From Xanthomarina sp. F2636L (lineage in GTDB: Bacteria; Bacteroidota; Bacteroidia; Flavobacteriales; Flavobacteriaceae): 34,916 bases of DNA. Both the position numbers and the translations under genes were made by a program. The notes beneath the pieces were generated by a model. That model worked only from the letters and a program-made list of their open reading frames with translations, was not told the origin of the DNA and searched no databases. Where the stretch lies: the NCBI RefSeq assembly GCF_026410195.1, contig NZ_JAPMLM010000067.1:5001-39916 (forward strand), given 5' to 3'. Shown here one piece after another: positions 24,692 to 33,482 of the stretch; within the stretch, counting starts at the first letter, position 1; the number at the start of each line of letters is the position of its first letter.

Positions 24692-25514
24692 CTTTTTTAA
24701 TGTCTTTTTCTAATTCTCTTATGAGTTCTAATTTCCGTTTGTTAATTACAATTTTATCAATTGTTGGCTTAACGTATTCTAAAGGTGCTGTACTGTTTCT
24801 AAGTAAAACATCGTTTATATGCACCAAATATAATCCTAATGAATCTTTGAGTTGTATAAAATTAGATTTTTTTAACAATTCGGTTCGGTTTTCATTTGTA
24901 ATTGGTGGAATTTTATCGACCACCTGTTCTACTTTTACCCAAACCGAGTCTTTTAATGAAAAAGATTTAAACTGAATAGATATAGAATCGAGCTCTCTTT
25001 TATCAACTTCATTAAAGCGTTTAAATTTGGCTTCGGTATCTTTTAGGTCTAATCTGTTTTCGTCTATATTAATGTATCTAAGCTTAATTAAATCTTCATT
25101 TAAAACAAAAACCTGTTTGTTCGCATTGTAATAAGCTTCCATCTCTGACATGCTAACCACAGTGTCAATGTTTTTTGCTACCAAAGCTTCCATATAAGCT
25201 TTGGAATACAATTCATTTTTATAATCTCTTGCAAACTTATTAAAGGATTCTTGTTTGGCTTCTGTTAAATTGAGTTTGGCTCCACTTACCAACAATTGCT
25301 CTGTTGCCCAATGGTTTATATAGTTAGCAACAACCATAGAACTGTCTTGAGCAGACATACCTTCCTTTATCAAGTCTTGAATGTCTTCTTCGTATAAATA
25401 GGTGTCATTTACTCTTGCAATAGCTTTTCTATCGTCTGTTTCTTTAAAAAAATCGCAAGACACAAAAAGTAAAACAAATAGTAAAACGCTCCAAATATTT
25501 GTTGCTAGGTTCAA
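24654..25514 (-). CDS. SurA N-domain lipoprotein without a parvulin domain
   Basis: The 286-residue protein has a lipoprotein signal: hydrophobic 8-18, then FVS-C20. The following region (IARVNDTYLYEEDIQDLIKEG, about 30-52) resembles the start of SurA/PpiD chaperone domains, and the rest is helical and charged. No HIL...FG..HI parvulin signature was found, so it is likely a membrane-anchored chaperone or assembly factor without isomerase activity. It lies 3 nt after the two-parvulin gene and overlaps the following SurA-like gene. I recall the same trio in other Flavobacteriia, but its function is uncharacterised. Confidence 0.8.
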   Translation of the reverse strand: MNLATNIWSVLLFVLLFVSCDFFKETDDRKAIARVNDTYLYEEDIQDLIKEGMSAQDSSMVVANYINHWATEQLLVSGAKLNLTEAKQESFNKFARDYKNELYSKAYMEALVAKNIDTVVSMSEMEAYYNANKQVFVLNEDLIKLRYINIDENRLDLKDTEAKFKRFNEVDKRELDSISIQFKSFSLKDSVWVKVEQVVDKIPPITNENRTELLKKSNFIQLKDSLGLYLVHINDVLLRNSTAPLEYVKPTIDKIVINKRKLELIRELEKDIKKDAIKHKKFEIYN

Positions 25515-25517
25515 AAA

Positions 25518-27467
25518 TTAATTATTTAATTGCTTCTTTACATTTTCAAGCACCTCTTGGTTGATGCTTACTTTATATTTTTCTTCCAAGCCTAAAATCC
25601 AATTAGCTTCTTTATAATTCTGAAAGTCGCTTATAACAGCTCCTTTGGCTTCGTCAAAAGTTTTTAATTGTTTAGGCAGTACCTCTTTCACGTTAGCAAC
25701 TATATAACCATCGTTAAATTTATAAACGTCTGAAACACCTGTTTTAAATTGAAAACTTGCAGGTAAAGATTGGTGTTGAGCATCCATAATTCCAGAGGTA
25801 AAAATAACGTCTATTTCGTTTTCTGAATTCAAAGCCTCTTTAATCTGTTCTGGAGTTTGTTGGCTTTGTAATAATTTATGAACTTTTTTTATAGTTGATT
25901 TTTTTGCTGAAGAAGCAACTACAGCATCTGCTCTTTCATTCCAATAATAATTATCTTTATTATTCTTATAATAGGTTTGAAGTCCTACTGAATCATTTTT
26001 AGCAGCATTCCAGATTTCAGTTTCCATTAAATCGAATAATAACAAACCATCTCTATATTCTTGAACAATGTTGGCATAATCCTGATTTTCGAATTCCAAT
26101 TGTTCTTCTTTATATGTTAACAATTCTTTGTCTAGAAACGCATGATATGCATCTGAGACTAAGGTTTTGAAAAGCACTTTGGATGTTTTACGTTTCTGAC
26201 TTTGTTCTAGGTAGTTCCCAAAATCGTCGTAAGTTAATTGCTTCTTTTGTATTTTTATTAAACGTTCATTGGATTTAAAGTCCATAGGAAGCACCCAATT
26301 ACCAACAAAATAATCGTCATTTAAAATAGATTCAAAATAACTTAAATCAGGCTGCACATTGCTTACATGATACTGTTCTTTTAAATCATTAATTAAAGAC
26401 TCGTTAATTAATTTCGATCGGGAATCTTTTTTTACTTTTCCTTCAAGTTCTCCTTTCATTTTTTCTAAAGACTCTACTGATTTTTTGTTGTAAAGTTTAA
26501 TAATATGCCAACCAAAATCGGTTTTAAAAGGCTTAGAAACATCTCCAATTTTTTCTAAAGCAAAAGCTTCGTTTTCAAACTCTATAGAACTTAACTGTCC
26601 TCCAGTAAATGGAGACAACATACCTCCTTTGCTAGCCGAACTTTGATCTTCGGAAAATTGTTTTGCCAAAGATTCGAAATCTTCTCCTTGTTGTAATTTT
26701 AAATAAATATCGTTAATTCTAGATTCTGGATTATCGTGAGGTCTATCTTTTTTCTGATTGTTAACCATAATATGGGCAACAGTGCGTTCGCCTCGAGAAG
26801 CTCTTTGATCTGTAACTACTACAATATGATACCCGAATTTTGTTTTAAAAGGCATGGACACTTCTCCAACAGGCGTATTATATGCAGCAGTTTCAAAATT
26901 ATAAACCATTTTAAAAGCAGTGAAATAGCCTAATTCTTCTGCATAAACAGTTTTACCGTTGTGGACTTCGTTTTTAACTGTTTCAAAACCTTCTGCAGAT
27001 ATTCTATCTCTTAATTTTAATAAACGATTATAGGCTTGCAAGGTGTCTTCAGGAGTTGGATTTTCATTTAAACGAATTAAAATATGACTTGCTTGTATTT
27101 CGTTAATCATTCTATTATAAGCTTCGTCAATTAACTCGTCGGTAACTTTAGAATTGGTTAGGTAATTAGCAGCTAATTGCGATTTATAACTATTGAGTTC
27201 GTTTAAGTAAGTTGGTTTTTTATCAAGACCTAAGGTATTAGCCTCTTTTAATTTTAATTTGTAATTAATAAATAATTTTAAATATTCATCTACATTTTTT
27301 TGAGACTCATCCTTTACCAAATCGATGTTTTTATTAAAAACTCTAGTAAATTCTGAAGCATAAACGGGATCATTATCTACTGTAAATAAAACTTTATCGT
27401 TAGGATTTTGAGCTTGAATTGTGAAAAAACTCAAAGAAAAAAAGACAATTAAAAAATATTTATTCAT
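25518..27467 (-). CDS. Peptidyl-prolyl isomerase with two parvulin domains (PpiC/SurA type)
   Basis: The 649-residue exported protein starts with a signal peptide (MNKYFLIVFFSLSFFTIQAQ). An N-terminal chaperone domain (about 25-110) is followed by two parvulin domains: about 115-225 (ASHILIRLNENPTPEDTLQA to KFGYHIVVVTDQR) and about 228-335 (TVAHIMVNNQKK to TDFGWHIIKLYNK). The long C-terminal region (about 340-649) is helical and unlike E. coli SurA. It is the first gene of the foldase operon, with a good promoter 27 nt upstream. It probably helps outer-membrane protein biogenesis. Confidence 0.94.
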   Translation of the reverse strand: MNKYFLIVFFSLSFFTIQAQNPNDKVLFTVDNDPVYASEFTRVFNKNIDLVKDESQKNVDEYLKLFINYKLKLKEANTLGLDKKPTYLNELNSYKSQLAANYLTNSKVTDELIDEAYNRMINEIQASHILIRLNENPTPEDTLQAYNRLLKLRDRISAEGFETVKNEVHNGKTVYAEELGYFTAFKMVYNFETAAYNTPVGEVSMPFKTKFGYHIVVVTDQRASRGERTVAHIMVNNQKKDRPHDNPESRINDIYLKLQQGEDFESLAKQFSEDQSSASKGGMLSPFTGGQLSSIEFENEAFALEKIGDVSKPFKTDFGWHIIKLYNKKSVESLEKMKGELEGKVKKDSRSKLINESLINDLKEQYHVSNVQPDLSYFESILNDDYFVGNWVLPMDFKSNERLIKIQKKQLTYDDFGNYLEQSQKRKTSKVLFKTLVSDAYHAFLDKELLTYKEEQLEFENQDYANIVQEYRDGLLLFDLMETEIWNAAKNDSVGLQTYYKNNKDNYYWNERADAVVASSAKKSTIKKVHKLLQSQQTPEQIKEALNSENEIDVIFTSGIMDAQHQSLPASFQFKTGVSDVYKFNDGYIVANVKEVLPKQLKTFDEAKGAVISDFQNYKEANWILGLEEKYKVSINQEVLENVKKQLNN

Positions 27468-27494
27468 GTTCGTTTTTTTATTTTAATACAGATG

Positions 27495-27524
27495 CAAAAG
27501 TAATAATATTAAGCTATATAACAA
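27495..27524 (-). promoter_or_regulatory. Promoter of the foldase/MoxR operon
   Basis: On the minus strand TACTTTTG (27495-27502) and TTG (27522-27524) with a 19-nt spacer fit the Bacteroidota consensus, 27 nt before the start of the 649-residue foldase. Three further genes follow closely enough (gaps of 3 and 2 nt, one overlap) to be transcribed from here. Confidence 0.75.
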
Positions 27525-27627
27525 GGTGCATTAACAAACGGTTTTGAAAGTTTTTTAGTATGTTCGTTTAACTCTGTTTTTAAACTTTTAAAATTTTGTA
27601 TCTTTAGATTGAATTAATAAAACTGTG

Positions 27628-28089
27628 ATGACCTATTCTACAGAAATTTTAGTTGAAATTCCGTTAAACGATTTTATTAAAAAATTAAATCAAGCTGAAA
27701 ACATGAAGCATTGGCAACGTGGTTTAGTAGGTTACGACTATATTTCTGGAACTCCTAGAGAACTAGGGGCCAAAATGAAACTAACCTATAAATTAGGCAA
27801 ACGAGATATGGAATTAATTGAAACCATTACTTCTAAAAAGCTTCCTAATGAGCTTCATATGATGTACGATATTAAAGGTATGCAGAATATTCAAGAGAAT
27901 TATTTTGAAGAAACATCAGAAGGTTTTACTAAATGGGTTTGTAAAAACAACTTTATTCCTTCAAGTTTTCCACTTAGAATGATGACACTACTGATGCCTG
28001 GGACATTTAAAAAACAAACAAAACAATACATGCAAGATTTTAAGAATTTTGCAGAAAAAGGAACTTCTGTTAGAGATGCGAAAACTTAA
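27628..28089 (+). CDS. SRPBCC (START/Bet v1-like) family protein
   Basis: The 153-residue protein begins MTYSTEILVEIPLNDFIKKL and has the SRPBCC pattern: an N-terminal strand and helix pair (up to ENMKHWQRGL), seven-stranded sheet segments (GAKMKLTYKLGKRDMELIETI), and a C-terminal helix (LRMMTLLMPGTFKKQTKQYMQDF). Such proteins bind hydrophobic ligands; no ligand can be assigned. The ATG at 27628 is preferred to the GTG one codon upstream. The end overlaps the following small gene by 14 nt. Confidence 0.82.
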   Translation: MTYSTEILVEIPLNDFIKKLNQAENMKHWQRGLVGYDYISGTPRELGAKMKLTYKLGKRDMELIETITSKKLPNELHMMYDIKGMQNIQENYFEETSEGFTKWVCKNNFIPSSFPLRMMTLLMPGTFKKQTKQYMQDFKNFAEKGTSVRDAKT

Positions 28090-28312
28090 ATTAATATGGG
28101 ACTTTAAAGGTCCAGATGCTGCTATAACTGCAGAACATCATGAAATACATTTAAAAGAATTTATTGCTGCCAAACAGTTGCAATTAAACATTACAGGTTT
28201 TGAAACTATAAACCAGATGCACAGCATAGCTTTCATGGTTGTTGAAGAAGCAGACATGAAACCCATTCGGGATGCTTTAAAACCACATAGAGGCCAGGTT
28301 TATATAGAATAG
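28076..28312 (+). CDS. Small protein of unknown function
   Basis: A 78-residue protein starting at ATG 28076 (MRKLKLIWDFKGPDAAITAE). A longer TTG start at 28049 would extend 27 nt further into the upstream gene and has no support. It contains histidines in AEHHEIHLKEF and FETINQMHSIAFMVVEE, which may indicate metal or ligand binding but do not match a family I can name. The ATG overlaps the SRPBCC gene by 14 nt, so the two are likely translated together. No membrane segment is present. Similar short proteins in flavobacterial genomes are annotated as hypothetical. Confidence 0.72.
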   Translation: MRKLKLIWDFKGPDAAITAEHHEIHLKEFIAAKQLQLNITGFETINQMHSIAFMVVEEADMKPIRDALKPHRGQVYIE

Positions 28313-28313
28313 C

Positions 28314-28335
28314 CTCAATTTAAAGTGAAATTGGG
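28314..28335. terminator. Possible weak terminator between convergent genes
   Basis: An 8-bp stem (28314-28321 with 28328-28335, 6-nt loop, one G-T pair) is followed by a T-rich stretch. It lies between the small gene and the convergent ABC-F gene. Confidence 0.35.
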
Positions 28336-28378
28336 ATTTAGTTTTATTTAAATTTTAGAACCTGAGACGTTTAGTTTT

Positions 28379-30007
28379 TTAATCTATTTGTTTTAAGCTA
28401 TCTATTCTATTTCTTACTAAAAAAGCATCGATAGTTTCAAAATGCTCAATAACACGCTGGTCTTTAAATTCAAATACTTTTTGAGATAAGCCTTGAAGAA
28501 AGTCTCTATCGTGAGACACTAAAATTAAGGTGCCATCAAAATCTAATAAAGCTTCTTTTAACACGTCTTTTGATTTTAAATCTAAATGATTTGTTGGCTC
28601 ATCTAATATAAGCAGGTTTACGGGTTCCAAAAGTAATTTTACCATGGCTAACCTCGTTTTTTCTCCACCAGACAAAACACTTACTTTTTTATCGATATCG
28701 TCTCCTCCAAACATAAAACGTCCTAAAATATTTTTAATTTGTGTTCTTACATCGCCTTCTGCAACTTCATCAACCGTTTGAAAAACAGTTAAATTTTCAT
28801 CCAATAAAGAAGCTTGGTTTTGAGCAAAATACCCCACTTTTACATTATGACCCAAGCTACATTTTCCTTCAAAATCAATTTCTCCCATGATGGCTTTAAT
28901 CATAGTCGATTTACCTTCTCCATTTCGTCCTACAAAAGACACTTTTTCTCCTCTAGAAATAGACATATTCGCATTTTTAAAAACAACTAAATCGTCATAA
29001 GATTTGGTTAAATCTTTTACAGTTACAGGATAATCTCCAGAACGCTGTGCAGGAGGAAAACGCAATTTCAATGAAGAATTATCAATCTCATCAATTTCAA
29101 TAATCTCAAGTTTTTCTAGCATTCGTTCTCTAGAACTCACTTGGTTTGTTTTAGAATATGTGCCTTTAAAGCGCTCGATAAAAGCCATATTATCTGCAAT
29201 AAATTTTTGCTGCTCTTGATAGGCTTTTATTTGATTGGCACGTCTTTCTTCACGCAATTGTAAGTAATGAGAATAATTTGCTTTATAGTCGTAAATACGC
29301 CCCATAGTTACTTCTATGGTTCTATTTGTAATATTATCGATAAAGGCTTTATCATGTGAAATTACCATAACAGCCTTGGCTTTATTGATTAAAAAATCTT
29401 CCAGCCAAATAACCGATTCTATATCAATGTGGTTTGTAGGCTCATCCAACAAAATTAAATCTGGCTTTTGAAGTAGTATTTTTGCCAATTCAATTCTCAT
29501 ACGCCAACCTCCACTAAATTCGCTTGTTAATCTATGTAAATCTTCACGTTTAAAACCTAAACCCCTAAGGGCTTTTTCAACCTCAGCGTCATAATTAACA
29601 TCCTCTAAAGCATAGAATTTTTCACCTAAATCTGAAACTTTTTCAATTATAGCCATGTATTCGTCAGACTCGTAATCTGTTCTAGTTTCGAGAGCTTTAT
29701 TAAGCTTATCCATTTCGTCACGCATTTCAAAAATATGCTTAAAGGCTTTAGAAGCTTCATCAAAAACGGTACAATTATCTTGAGTTAACAAATGTTGTGG
29801 TAAATAAGCAATAACTGCATCTTTGGGACATCGAACATGACCACGAGACCCTTTTTGCTCTCCAGCTATAATTTTCATCATAGTCGATTTTCCAGCACCA
29901 TTTTTTCCCATTAAAGCAATTTTGTCGTTATCGTTAATTACAAAAGAAACATCTTTAAATAAGGTGTGACCACTAAATTCTACTGCTAAACCATCTACTG
30001 AAATCAT
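28379..30007 (-). CDS. ABC-F family ATPase
   Basis: The 542-residue protein has two ABC ATPase domains and no membrane segments, the layout of ABC-F translation factors such as EttA, Uup and YbiT. Domain 1 has GKNGAGKST (34-42), FSGGWRMRIELAK and LILLDEPTNHID. Domain 2 has GRNGEGKST, LSGGEKTRLAM and LLILDEPTNHLD. A basic helical linker (about 240-310, with YSKTNQVSSRERMLEKLE) is the part that reaches into the ribosomal E site in this family. It is probably a ribosome-associated factor, but antibiotic-resistance members have the same layout, so the exact role is open. A TAGTTTTG -7 box (30027-30034) precedes it. Confidence 0.94.
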   Translation of the reverse strand: MISVDGLAVEFSGHTLFKDVSFVINDNDKIALMGKNGAGKSTMMKIIAGEQKGSRGHVRCPKDAVIAYLPQHLLTQDNCTVFDEASKAFKHIFEMRDEMDKLNKALETRTDYESDEYMAIIEKVSDLGEKFYALEDVNYDAEVEKALRGLGFKREDLHRLTSEFSGGWRMRIELAKILLQKPDLILLDEPTNHIDIESVIWLEDFLINKAKAVMVISHDKAFIDNITNRTIEVTMGRIYDYKANYSHYLQLREERRANQIKAYQEQQKFIADNMAFIERFKGTYSKTNQVSSRERMLEKLEIIEIDEIDNSSLKLRFPPAQRSGDYPVTVKDLTKSYDDLVVFKNANMSISRGEKVSFVGRNGEGKSTMIKAIMGEIDFEGKCSLGHNVKVGYFAQNQASLLDENLTVFQTVDEVAEGDVRTQIKNILGRFMFGGDDIDKKVSVLSGGEKTRLAMVKLLLEPVNLLILDEPTNHLDLKSKDVLKEALLDFDGTLILVSHDRDFLQGLSQKVFEFKDQRVIEHFETIDAFLVRNRIDSLKQID

Positions 30008-30026
30008 GTCTGTTTTTTTAAGGCTG

Positions 30027-30034
30027 CAAAACTA
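30027..30034 (-). promoter_or_regulatory. -7 element of the ABC-F gene
   Basis: TAGTTTTG on the minus strand, 19 nt before the start, matches TAnnTTTG. No clear -33 TTG is present at the right distance. Confidence 0.45.
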
Positions 30035-30170
30035 TACAAAAGAAAAGAGATTCTTTATAAATAATATACAAGAATGAAAAATTAATAATCACATATTAGC
30101 TAATAAGTAAAAAAGAAAAGGATGAACAAATTATAACTAAAGTTTTAATTTTAAATATTCTTTATAAATC

Positions 30171-31628
30171 TTACAACATAGGAGAAAACAAGCGAGCAAA
30201 CTTATCCAAGAATTTATAAAAAAGAGATCTATTTTGCCAGGCTTCTAAATCGATTTTTAATGTGTCTTCAAGATCGTTATAAAAAGCGGTTCTTAATTGA
30301 TGTGCTATTTCATCGTCGTAAACAATCGCATTGACTTCAAAGTTTAAATCGAAACTTCTCACATCCATATTGGCTGTTCCTACAATAGCTATTTCATTGT
30401 CAATAACTACTGTTTTAGCATGAACAAAACCTTTTTTATAGCGATATATTTCTACTCCAGATTTCAACAAAGCTTCATAATATGAACATGCTGCAGCATT
30501 CACCAATTTAGAATCTGATTTATCTGGAACAATAAGCTTTACTTTAACGCTACTTTTTGCAGAAATAAGTATAGCATCCATAATACTTTTACTTGGTATA
30601 AAATAAGGTGTGGTAATAAGGACTTCTTTTTCTGCTAAATTAATAGCTTGAAGTAAAGCAAATTTAATGGTTGGCACATCGGAATCTGGTCCACTTGCCG
30701 TAATTTGAACATGCTTATCCTCTTTGGCTTCAAAAGTTTCTATTTTTGGGAAAAACTTATTATTGATAGATATTTGATCTTGAGCACAAAAATTCCAATC
30801 GCATAAAAATAGGTATTGTAAATACCAAGTTGCAGGACCAACTATTTTTAAATGCGTATCTCTCCAATACACTTTATTTTTATTAGGCTCTGTATTGATA
30901 TATCTATCGCTTACATTAATGCCTCCTACAAAAGAGGTGTGACCATCGATAACAATAATTTTTCTATGATTTCTATAATTAATTCTATTGGCAAAAGCTA
31001 TGAGTTTTATCTTATAAAATGGAAATACTTTAACACCACCATCTTTTAATATTTTTACCTGTTTTTTTCTAATGGAACGACTCCCAAAATCATCATAAAT
31101 AAACCTAACTTCAAGGCCTTGAGCTACTTTTTCGATAAGTAGATTAATAATTTGAGTTCCAATGTTATCGTCTTCAAAAATATAATATTCAATATGAATA
31201 TGATCTTTGGCTTCCGCCAAACACTTTAGAACTTCCGGGAATTTATCTTCACCATTAAGCAGTAATGTTACTTGGTTATTATCGGTTAAAGGGCTTAAAT
31301 TTTCTTTTAGAACAAGATTTACTAATTTTTTATTATCCTGAACTGTTTCGTCTCCTTCGCTTAGTACTTCTTTAGAATATGATATAAGCCTCTTTTCTAG
31401 ATCTGATTGCAAATTTTCATTAGTCATGAGTTTTTTATCATACATTTTACGAATGCGATAATTAACTCCGAAAGAAAAATAAATAATCATTCCTATAATT
31501 GGAACAAAAAACACTAATAATAAATAAGCTAATGTTTTCGTGGTATTTTCTGTATCTACTATCACGCGATAACTCACCAACATTAAAACAACAACATAGA
31601 TTATTTCTAATATTAAAAGGTAGTTCAT
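30171..31628 (-). CDS. cls: Cardiolipin synthase (phospholipase D family)
   Basis: Makes cardiolipin from phosphatidylglycerol at the inner membrane. The 485-residue protein has two N-terminal membrane segments (about 3-20 and 32-52, the PLD-nuclease N-terminal domain) and two HKD active-site motifs: H221-R-K223 with D228 (NHRKIIVIDG), and H403-A-K405 with D410 (HAKTVVIDN), each followed by the conserved glycine-asparagine segment (GGINVSD and GTANMDVRSF). Length matches ClsA-type enzymes. It is 18 nt downstream of the serine hydrolase gene and likely co-transcribed. Confidence 0.96.
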   Translation of the reverse strand: MNYLLILEIIYVVVLMLVSYRVIVDTENTTKTLAYLLLVFFVPIIGMIIYFSFGVNYRIRKMYDKKLMTNENLQSDLEKRLISYSKEVLSEGDETVQDNKKLVNLVLKENLSPLTDNNQVTLLLNGEDKFPEVLKCLAEAKDHIHIEYYIFEDDNIGTQIINLLIEKVAQGLEVRFIYDDFGSRSIRKKQVKILKDGGVKVFPFYKIKLIAFANRINYRNHRKIIVIDGHTSFVGGINVSDRYINTEPNKNKVYWRDTHLKIVGPATWYLQYLFLCDWNFCAQDQISINNKFFPKIETFEAKEDKHVQITASGPDSDVPTIKFALLQAINLAEKEVLITTPYFIPSKSIMDAILISAKSSVKVKLIVPDKSDSKLVNAAACSYYEALLKSGVEIYRYKKGFVHAKTVVIDNEIAIVGTANMDVRSFDLNFEVNAIVYDDEIAHQLRTAFYNDLEDTLKIDLEAWQNRSLFYKFLDKFARLFSPML

Positions 31629-31646
31629 TAATTGTGTTTATTTACG

Positions 31647-33221
31647 TTAGTCTTTTGTAACTCGTTTCAAGTCTAAATCATGAAAATCGAAACTAAAATC
31701 GATATTAGGCGAAATACCTTTCATTTTTATATGTTGAGCTTTACCATTTTCATCTAAAGAAAACATGGCAAAGGCATCTGCATTCATGTCTTGATATTCC
31801 CATTTTACAGCAAAAGTATTTGCTTTATAAAATTGCATTTCACCATGCAATTTAGGTGAGCGATGCGATTTTATCCAAAGTTTTCCGTTTTTATTAAAAA
31901 CCTCCATAATACCAAACCAATTGTCTTTATATACACCAATATAATCTGATTGGTTAATTTTTACTTTTTTATTAGTCTCTACGGTTTCCCAAACTTCCTT
32001 TGTTACCTGATCTCCATCAGATTCTCTAGCTTTAAAATACTCGTAAAATTTATTTGACCATTCAAAATCATCTAATCCTAAATAGCCATCAATAATTGTT
32101 CTTGATACTGCTAAAAACAACCCTGCGCCTCCTGGCTCTGTATTTGTTAATACCACAATGCCAACATTTAAATCTGGAACTAAAACTGTTCTACTTAACA
32201 TGCCAGGAAGTCCACCTGTGTGTGAGACAATCATATTCCCTTTTTTATCTGTTAAATCCCAACCCAAACCATATCCTGCAAAATGCGAGTTGTATCGAGG
32301 ATTTCTATTTACATCTGTGGTGGTATGAATTTTCCACATTTCATACTGGTTTTCAACAGAAAACAATTGACTTTCTAAACTATGACCATATTTACCTTGA
32401 TTAAGATGCATGAGCATCCATTGAGAGATATCGTTTACATTGGAATAAATACCTCCTGCTGCACCATTTATCATGTCTTGAAAATTTGGTAACACCACAA
32501 AATCGCCACTAGCTGTGTTATGTGGCAATGCCAAATTACCTGAGTCTGTTATTAAACTTAAACCAGCATAAGAATTATCCATCTGTAAAGGTTTAAAAAT
32601 TCTTTCAGAAATAAAGGCTTCCCAAGTCACCCCACTCACTCTGGCAATTAATTCACCAGCAACTATATATAATAGATTGTCATAATCAAACTGCGTTCTA
32701 AAAGCCGATACTGGTTTGAAATATTGAAAGCTGGAAAGTAAATCTTCGATAGTAAAATCCGATCCATCAGGAAAAAACATTAAATCTCCAACACCTAGAC
32801 CTAAACCACTTCTATGGGTTAACAAATCTTGAATATTAAAATTTTCAGTTACATAGGCATTATACATTTTAAACTCTGGAATATGGTCTTTTACTTTATC
32901 TGTCCATTTAATTATTCCGTCTTCCACTAATAGCGCCAAAGCTGTTGTTGTAAATGCTTTACTATTGGAGGCTATTGCAAAATTAGTATGCTCGTTTACT
33001 GCTATATTTGTTTTTTTTGAGGTAACACCATAGCCTTTTTCATGTATAATTTTCCCGTCTTTAACAATAGCCACTGCAACTCCTGCAACTTTAAATTTAT
33101 CTAAAGCATCATTGACCAAACTATCTACCTGTACGGAAGATAGCTGTGCAAAAACAGAGATGTTTAAAACAAAAAATAAACACAGAGATAAAGTGAATGG
33201 ATTACTTTTTATTGGTTTCAT
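31647..33221 (-). CDS. Secreted serine hydrolase of the beta-lactamase/DD-peptidase family
   Basis: The 524-residue protein has a signal peptide (ending ISVFAQ near residue 26) and the three class C-type active-site motifs: S85-N-S-K88 (AIASNSKAFT), Y180-D-N182 (FDYDNLLYIV) and H334-T-G336 (IVSHTGGLPG). A C-terminal domain (about 420-515) of the DUF3471 type follows. The family includes DD-carboxypeptidases, esterases and AmpC beta-lactamases; the last is unlikely because of the length and extra domain, so no resistance role is claimed. It is upstream of the cardiolipin synthase gene with an 18-nt gap. A clear promoter was not found; a TATCTTTA lies upstream of the ATG. Confidence 0.9.
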   Translation of the reverse strand: MKPIKSNPFTLSLCLFFVLNISVFAQLSSVQVDSLVNDALDKFKVAGVAVAIVKDGKIIHEKGYGVTSKKTNIAVNEHTNFAIASNSKAFTTTALALLVEDGIIKWTDKVKDHIPEFKMYNAYVTENFNIQDLLTHRSGLGLGVGDLMFFPDGSDFTIEDLLSSFQYFKPVSAFRTQFDYDNLLYIVAGELIARVSGVTWEAFISERIFKPLQMDNSYAGLSLITDSGNLALPHNTASGDFVVLPNFQDMINGAAGGIYSNVNDISQWMLMHLNQGKYGHSLESQLFSVENQYEMWKIHTTTDVNRNPRYNSHFAGYGLGWDLTDKKGNMIVSHTGGLPGMLSRTVLVPDLNVGIVVLTNTEPGGAGLFLAVSRTIIDGYLGLDDFEWSNKFYEYFKARESDGDQVTKEVWETVETNKKVKINQSDYIGVYKDNWFGIMEVFNKNGKLWIKSHRSPKLHGEMQFYKANTFAVKWEYQDMNADAFAMFSLDENGKAQHIKMKGISPNIDFSFDFHDLDLKRVTKD

Positions 33222-33482
33222 ATAAGGTTGTAGTTCACAGAAAAGTCGATTTTAAAGATAAAAATTAATTATTTATAATCCTATTAAGTAAAATAAATAC
33301 TATTTATAATACCTGAACAAAACATGAATAAAAATCGAACTTTAGCGGTTATTAAGTTTCTATTTTTAATCTAATTATTCTTACTAAATTTACGTTTCAT
33401 CGGATTTATTTGCGTTTTGTAGATGATTTTAGAAAAATTAATAATATATTAGCCGCACAAAATTCAACTAACCCCAAAACTG

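Noticed and set aside
28049-28076. Longer start (TTG 28049) for the 78-residue protein
   Set aside because: It would deepen the overlap with the preceding gene from 14 to 41 nt, and ATG 28076 fits better.
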